Source of the DNA: Chromera velia | Lineage: Eukaryota; Sar; Chromeraceae | NCBI GenBank assembly: GCA_018398765.1 | Contig: JAHBMJ010004175.1 | Coordinates: 1-52,500, forward strand | Direction of reading: 5' to 3' | Length of the DNA: 52,500 nucleotides | Shown here: in pieces, positions 47,133 to 52,500 of the stretch | Numbering within the stretch: position 1 is the first letter of the stretch | How the letters are laid out: every line of letters starts with the position of its first letter | The notes under the pieces: generated by a model | The model's input: the letters and a program-made list of their open reading frames with translations, nothing else | Database searches by the model: none | What the model was told of the DNA's origin: nothing | Position numbers and translations under genes: made by a program

Positions 47133-48396
47133 GTGGCATATACCAAACATATTAAACCAAATAATGTAACTCCATATAAAGTAATGCAAAGTTTATATAA
47201 TGACGTAAGTAGACGTAAGCTGAGCTTGTTATAAGCAGTTATAGTCCCCAGTCTCTAACGGAATATTAATAGATATAAAAAAACATACCTTCATATTAAT
47301 ACGTAAGACTTCTCTCATAGACGTTTTAAAGTTAGCGCCATTTCAGGACTAACTAGCACCATCCAGTACCCGGCCGTTTACAGCAAGCCAATATGAGGTT
47401 AAGTCTAGTTAAGTCTATGAAAAACATTCTAGACAATATTAGATATTATTTTAGAAGGACCTTGAAAAAGTGTGACTCTAGGTATAGCTACTAATATGCT
47501 GTTCAGTGTCTAGGTGTAGTTCGGCATTTTTATATTATGTCAAAGTACCGACACTTCAGAGTACTTCAGAGTCAAACTCAGACTGAATTCACTAGACTAT
47601 ACCGGACCAATGAAATCAGAGGGGGGCAATGGGACAAAAAGACCAAGTTCTGACCAACCACTGCACAGAGACAGAATTGGAATAAGTGCATCCAGCACCG
47701 CATGACGAAAACAGACATCTCCAATCCCGCTCCTTCTCTCTACCTATCGCTACGCACGTTTGTCTGCCTTCCACCTACATGCCCTGGGGTCTGCTGAGTC
47801 GGTTGTAAGCTCAGCACCAGACTCTGCAGATCTGCATGTTGGTGAAAGAAGCTGAATAGGGGCAGTGGTGGGCCTCGGTCTTCGCCCGTCCCCCCTTCTA
47901 TCTGTCTGGTCTCCGCACGTCCAAATCAGTGCAGCAGCAGTCTGAGCAAAGTAGCTCTGTATCAACATTCATCCAATTCCCTTCGAATCCCCTCTCTTTG
48001 TGGTGGATCGATCTGATCCCTACCGCAGGCTCAGCTCAGTCCCAACCAACCAGCCAGTGGAGGGAGGGAAGTGAGGGAGGCAGCGGGAGGATTGCACTGC
48101 ACTGCGTGAGAACGAATGGGTACGGCCTGGCAAGGGAAGTGGAGAAGGAAGTATCATGGGGGCGCATTTCGTTTCCGTTGTCTTTGGTAGCGTGCACGAA
48201 CACCACGACAGTGAGAGGGAAACAGAGACAGACTATATCGTCTGTTCTTTTCCTTTTTCTCTTTCTTCATTCTCACGGACAGACAGATAGACAGAGAGAC
48301 AGACAGACAGACCGAGATCAAAGAGAAGTAAGGTCACAACCCCATTCCCAAAACTTCCCGGATAGAACGGGTGCTCTCTCTGTCTCTCTCTCCCTC
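47133..48396. other. Intergenic, no gene seen
   Basis: AT-rich up to about 47.6 kb, then of ordinary composition. Short frames on both strands lack protein-like content. The right end should hold the 3' UTR of the ConA-like gene, including CAGA repeats near 48280. Confidence 0.6.
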
Positions 48397-50512
48397 TCAT
48401 TCAATTGGCGGTGGTGGAGTCGACCCGATCATCACATCCCCCTCCCCCTCCTCGTCGCTCTGCTGCGCCCCCATACCTAACAGAGACGTGGTCGCAGCTG
48501 CACTGTCAGACAGACTGCCCCCCGTCTCCGTCTCCGTGTCTGAGTCCATCTCTCCCCCAATCCCCTCCCCCTGCTCGGCAGGAGAGGTGCCACTGCCCCC
48601 ATCCACAGGACCTTCTCCGTCCCCCCCCTCACCCTCATCCTCCATATGAGCATTCTCATTTTCATCAGCATCAGAGGTGGACTCTGACTCCGACTGTGTC
48701 TGTGCGTGCAGGAGGTGCTGCATGGACTCCGAGTCTTGCACCAGGCTGGAGGAGGAGCGGGTCGAGCACAGCTGTTTGTCTGCCTCTTGAACGTGGTACT
48801 CATCTGCACGGCAGGGCAGAGCAGTAGGGGCAGTGAATGAATGCATGGTCGTATTCAACAAAGAAGAAACCCCTATCACTATTTCATCTGTCAAGTTAAG
48901 CAAGCAACCTGAAGCATTTTTTTTGTTTGCTTTCTCGCTTCATTGGACGTGTCGGGGCACCTTCCCGGAATCCTGCCGTCCATCCTGTCCGGTGCAGAAA
49001 GACGAGGTGCCCCAACAAACCAGTCACTGATGGAACAGCCAAGCAAATGCCGAATCTCGCTCGCAAGTTTGGTGGAGTGCTGTCCCAAGAGAAGAGGCAA
49101 AAACGAAAGAAAAAAGGAAAACGAAAGACGACTGCAATCTTTCATTGTGAATCCCTCCCAGATCAAGCGACCAGGCAGGCAAAAATGCTATCGGAACAAC
49201 CAATCAGAACCGAAGGAAGGGAAGGGAGCAGAAGAGAAGCATGACTAATTGACATGCATGTGGGTGTGATGATGCATACATGCACCGCATCGCATCGCAA
49301 CGGCTAGCTGACGTACGTCGAATGGGCTTGTCGTTGTACTTGAAGTCTGCGTAGAGAATCCATGAGGCCTCGTTCCGATGTTGGTACCATGGATCTGGAG
49401 CCCAAATATTCATGTCCGTGTACGCCTGTACTTTCCGGCTGTCAGGCCATGTATGCGAACAGGAGTGGTGGGCGAGGACCTTCCCGTCGAGTTTCAACAC
49501 AGGCCTGTCTCCCTCGAATTCGATAAAGATCTGGTGCCACTTCCGGTTGGAGAACCCCGCACCCAGCACTGTGTTCCGGTGGTAGTTGCAATCTGCATAT
49601 GCATGCACATACGCAGGCGCGCTCTCAGCCGAAGACCGAGATCGGGGAGAGAAGAGCTCAAATGCCAATGCCCTCACGAGGAAAGAAAGCTGTCGACAGT
49701 ATGGGAAGACCACAGAGCAAAAACGTGCGAGGAAGAACGGAAGACCGGAGGAAAGAAAGGAAGGAAGGAAGGAAGGAAGGAAGGAAAAAAGAGAGGAAGA
49801 AAGGAAGCATGCCTTATCGATCGAAAGCATCCTTTCTTGTTCGATGGATCGATCCTCCCTCGTGTTGCCTGATTGATTCTGTCCTTCCTTCCTGCAGGAC
49901 TTTTTTGATTCCTCTCCTTGACCGTGCAACTCTGCATTGTGCATCGCAGCTAGACCCCTTTTAGCTCGGCCGCCCTCATTCCAATTATGGCAGGTCTGAA
50001 GAAGAAGAGGATTCTTTTCTGACGGAGGCGAACGGAAAAATAGACCAGGGAGGGCACGGTGCCGAAGACTGACGTGCATTTCCATTGGTGGTCTGTCCCA
50101 TGACTAGGAGGAAATATTGATGATGTGAGTTGGGGTTGATCCACATTGCCGGGTTCCTCTCCCCCAAGGAACAGCAGTCTCCTTTCCTGCTGAAGTGAAA
50201 CACGTTCGTCCAGGTCCTTGGGGGGTTCACGGAATTCAGGTCCAGGTACATTTTGAAGTCGAGCGTGAACTTCTTGGTGGTGTGGAATTTGGACCGCATG
50301 GGGGCGACGCTGTTTCCCACAAAACAGTCCGGAGCTGCAAGCGTGGAGAAGACGAACAGAGCGATAAACACAGACGAACACATGCACGCACAACGACGTA
50401 TGCACACAGATACATAAGCACATGTGCGCGTACATGAAGAGGAAATCTCTGCTTGTCGGAATGTCTGTTGGGGAACCTCTGTGTCAGTCTGTCGGTGCGT
50501 GTCTCTTTCTTC

Positions 50513-50588
<76 letters not shown>

Positions 50589-50682
50589 ATCGGTGTGTGC
50601 CTGAGCGTTTGTGCAGATGCGTGACGAACAGAGCAAAAGATTTGGAAGCGAAGAGAGCATCAGAAAGAGTGCACAGCACACA

Positions 50683-50755
<73 letters not shown>

Positions 50756-51024
50756 TACCCCACCGACGAGACAGCACTGACAGACCTTTCCAAGTCACCA
50801 CCTCCTCTGAGGGCTTTGCGGAGCACACGCTCTGTTTACCCTCCGCAACGTGGTATTGCACTGCAGTAGCACAGCACAGCACAGCACAGCCGACAATCGA
50901 TAGTCAGAATCTTGCGAGAAACGAAAAGACATGCAAGGTAAGAATGAGAGGAGATGAAATGCGAGACAAGGATCCGTGCAGGCTCCAGCTCTCTTTCTCT
51001 CTTGCTCACACGCACGCACACACA

Positions 51025-51064
<40 letters not shown>

Positions 51065-52358
51065 ACACCAAATTTCTCTCTCTCTCTCTCTCCCGCACAC
51101 GCACAATAGAAAATTCGGATAAAAGTGACTTGGCGTTCCTGTGTGTGCGTTCGACCATTTCTCCTATTCGCTTCATGCATCGGGCAATTGAAGGAAGCAT
51201 CTTGATGTGCTTAGGAAGGAAAGGAGGCCAAGTCCAAGAAGACAGCATCATTCGGTCTCTCGAGTAAAGAGAAAAAGAGAGAAAATCGAAACCGAAGAAG
51301 ACTGTGTTACAAAAATGAAAACGTACGAGGTACAGGGTTCCCGTTGTACTCCAAGTCTGCGTAGATCCACCTCTTCATCTCCGCATGTGTGTTATGCCAA
51401 GGGTCAGGTAGCCATATGTTCACGTCTCCGTAGCTCAGCGACTTCTCGTCCTTGTTGTTCCACCCAGTGCACCAGTGGGGGTGCACTGGTTTTCCGTCAA
51501 TTCGGAGCACCGGCTTCACGTCCAGGAAGTCGACCTCCATGCGGTGCCATGTCTTCATCTTGAACCCTGCCCGAAGGACCGTGTCTTTCTTGTAACGACA
51601 ACCTGCACAGCCAGGAGAAGAGAGAAGGGAAATCACTCTGATTCATGTCATGATTATCAATGATTCTTCAAATAAATGAATCAGACAAGTTCCCGAAATA
51701 AAAGTTTATTGTTGGCATGCAAGCTTTCTGTCGGATAGATCTCACTGTCACAAAAAAGAGCAAGTCGGCACCGGCCCCTCTTTCTCCTCCGCACACATCC
51801 ACGTATGCATCTGTCATTTCAGAAAGAGGAAAGAAAAAAGAGTCCAACAGAAGAAAAAGAGATGACGAAGAAAGAATCAAAGGAAGCACAGACGGAAGGC
51901 AGGAAGGAAGGAAGGAAGACAGGAAGAAGGAAAAACACAAACGAGAACATGTAACACTCCCCACTCGACCTCATTCACCCCACAAAGTCCCCCCCTCAAG
52001 ACCCCGCCCAATTGATTGGAGTCTCGATCTGGACTCGAAATAAATCAAGCAAGCTGAAAATTAATGAATGGGACGGGAAAAGGAACAGCATGCATCCACT
52101 CACGAGCATCTCCGTCAGTCAATTTGCCCATCACCAGATATAAAAAGTCATCAGCGACGCTGCCCATGAACAGCGCAGGCACCCGCTCCCCCGGTGTGCA
52201 GCAGTTGCCTCCTGTTGTGAAGTGGAAAACGTTGCTCCACCTCCTGGTAGGAAATCTGTCCATGTCCAGGTAGAGGGAGAACTTGAACGAATAGTCACGG
52301 GCAGTTTTGAAGAATGTGGTCACAGGGGAGATCGCCTGACCCTCAAAGCAGTCGGGGG
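48397..52358 (-). CDS. Tandem ConA/laminin-G-like module protein (5' end outside window)
   Basis: Five exons visible: 52358..52104, 51602..51327, 50334..50074, 49592..49317, 48803..48397; 1475 coding nt. All introns are GT-AG in phase 1. Exons alternate between a module first half (APDCF at its start, then NVFHF, DCC or NCC, PGER/LGER, LVMG and an NGNA or DGDA end) and a second half (C.YH/KK, W..., P-V-L-x-I/L-D-G-K, NIW-x-PDPW, YADxxYN). A first half plus a second half makes about 178 residues, and two full modules are present. The pattern NV.HF..GxCC..GER.PA ... DPW is that of extracellular ConA-like (laminin-G-type) lectin modules; specificity cannot be told. The last exon encodes a Ser/Glu/Asp-rich tail ending in PPPPIE with no membrane anchor. 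The start and any signal peptide lie beyond 52500. Confidence 0.8.
50517..50752. repeat. CT, GT, CA and GA microsatellites in an intron
   Basis: CT (50517-50546), GT (50548-50583), CA (50686-50714) and GA (50715-50750) in the 992-nt intron between two ConA-like modules. A similar CA-GA-CT series follows at 51007-51092. No exon was found in this intron. Confidence 0.9.
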
Positions 52359-52500
52359 CTGCAAGCGACAAAGAGGCATACATATGCATATACCTGGAGA
52401 CGTGTGTATGTTACTATCCAAAGTGTGCATGTCTTGTCTGTGAGTGTGTGTGTGTGTGTGCCTGTTCAATGCTCCCTCCAACAGCCATGAATGCCAGAAA

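Overview
This is a nuclear window from a microbial eukaryote with many introns. My best guess is an alveolate alga of the chromerid type (Chromera-like); this is inference. Supporting signs are dense short GT-AG introns (about 70-1000 nt), abundant microsatellites inside introns, a canonical mitochondrial ADP/ATP carrier, a large protein with a signal peptide followed by a transit-like stretch (as expected for a complex plastid), a secreted protein built from ConA/laminin-G-like modules, and several old transposable elements. There are no bacterial operon features. One N occurs near 42251.

Layout. (1) 0.1-6.8 kb: a minus-strand gene for a large acidic/basic protein of unknown function, a minus-strand secreted Cys-rich protein, and a divergent plus-strand Glu-rich protein. 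(2) 6.8-10.8 kb: no gene seen; dispersed and short repeats. (3) 10.85-20.63 kb: a decayed Ty1/copia-type LTR retrotransposon on the minus strand, with two 485-bp LTRs, gag with a zinc knuckle, integrase, reverse transcriptase and RNase H. It carries in-frame stops, a 31-bp frameshifting duplication, and a 1.39-kb insertion flanked by an 11-bp target duplication that splits the reverse transcriptase. (4) 20.9-24.7 kb: AT-rich sequence with a small palindromic element and no gene seen. (5) 24.77-28.66 kb: a complete nine-exon ADP/ATP translocase gene (minus). One intron carries a minisatellite that copies an exon's splice acceptor and its signature codons. (6) 29.3-41.2 kb: a plus-strand gene of about ten exons for a very large, probably plastid-targeted protein of unknown function. 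Every intron whose phase I could fix is phase 2, and five consecutive introns start with GTCAGT, three of them running into a CAGT repeat. (7) 42.6-43.4 kb: a minus-strand gene with two helical repeats and a GKxxGKTF-type C-terminal motif. (8) 43.9-47.1 kb: a small MITE, then a 2.9-kb DNA transposon with inverted repeats of about 300 bp and a transposase frame broken by four stops, itself hit by a nested hAT-like element with an 8-bp target duplication. (9) 48.4-52.36 kb and beyond: the 3' part of a minus-strand gene encoding tandem ConA-like modules, each made of two exons with all introns in phase 1.

The host genes show no common pathway. The AAC and the large plastid-like gene are divergent neighbours sharing a 635-bp intergenic region. 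The most notable features are structural: microsatellites fused to splice sites, gene-wide uniform intron phase, duplicated exon modules, and layered transposon insertions. Exon-intron structures were derived by hand from splice motifs and frame continuity, without transcripts.
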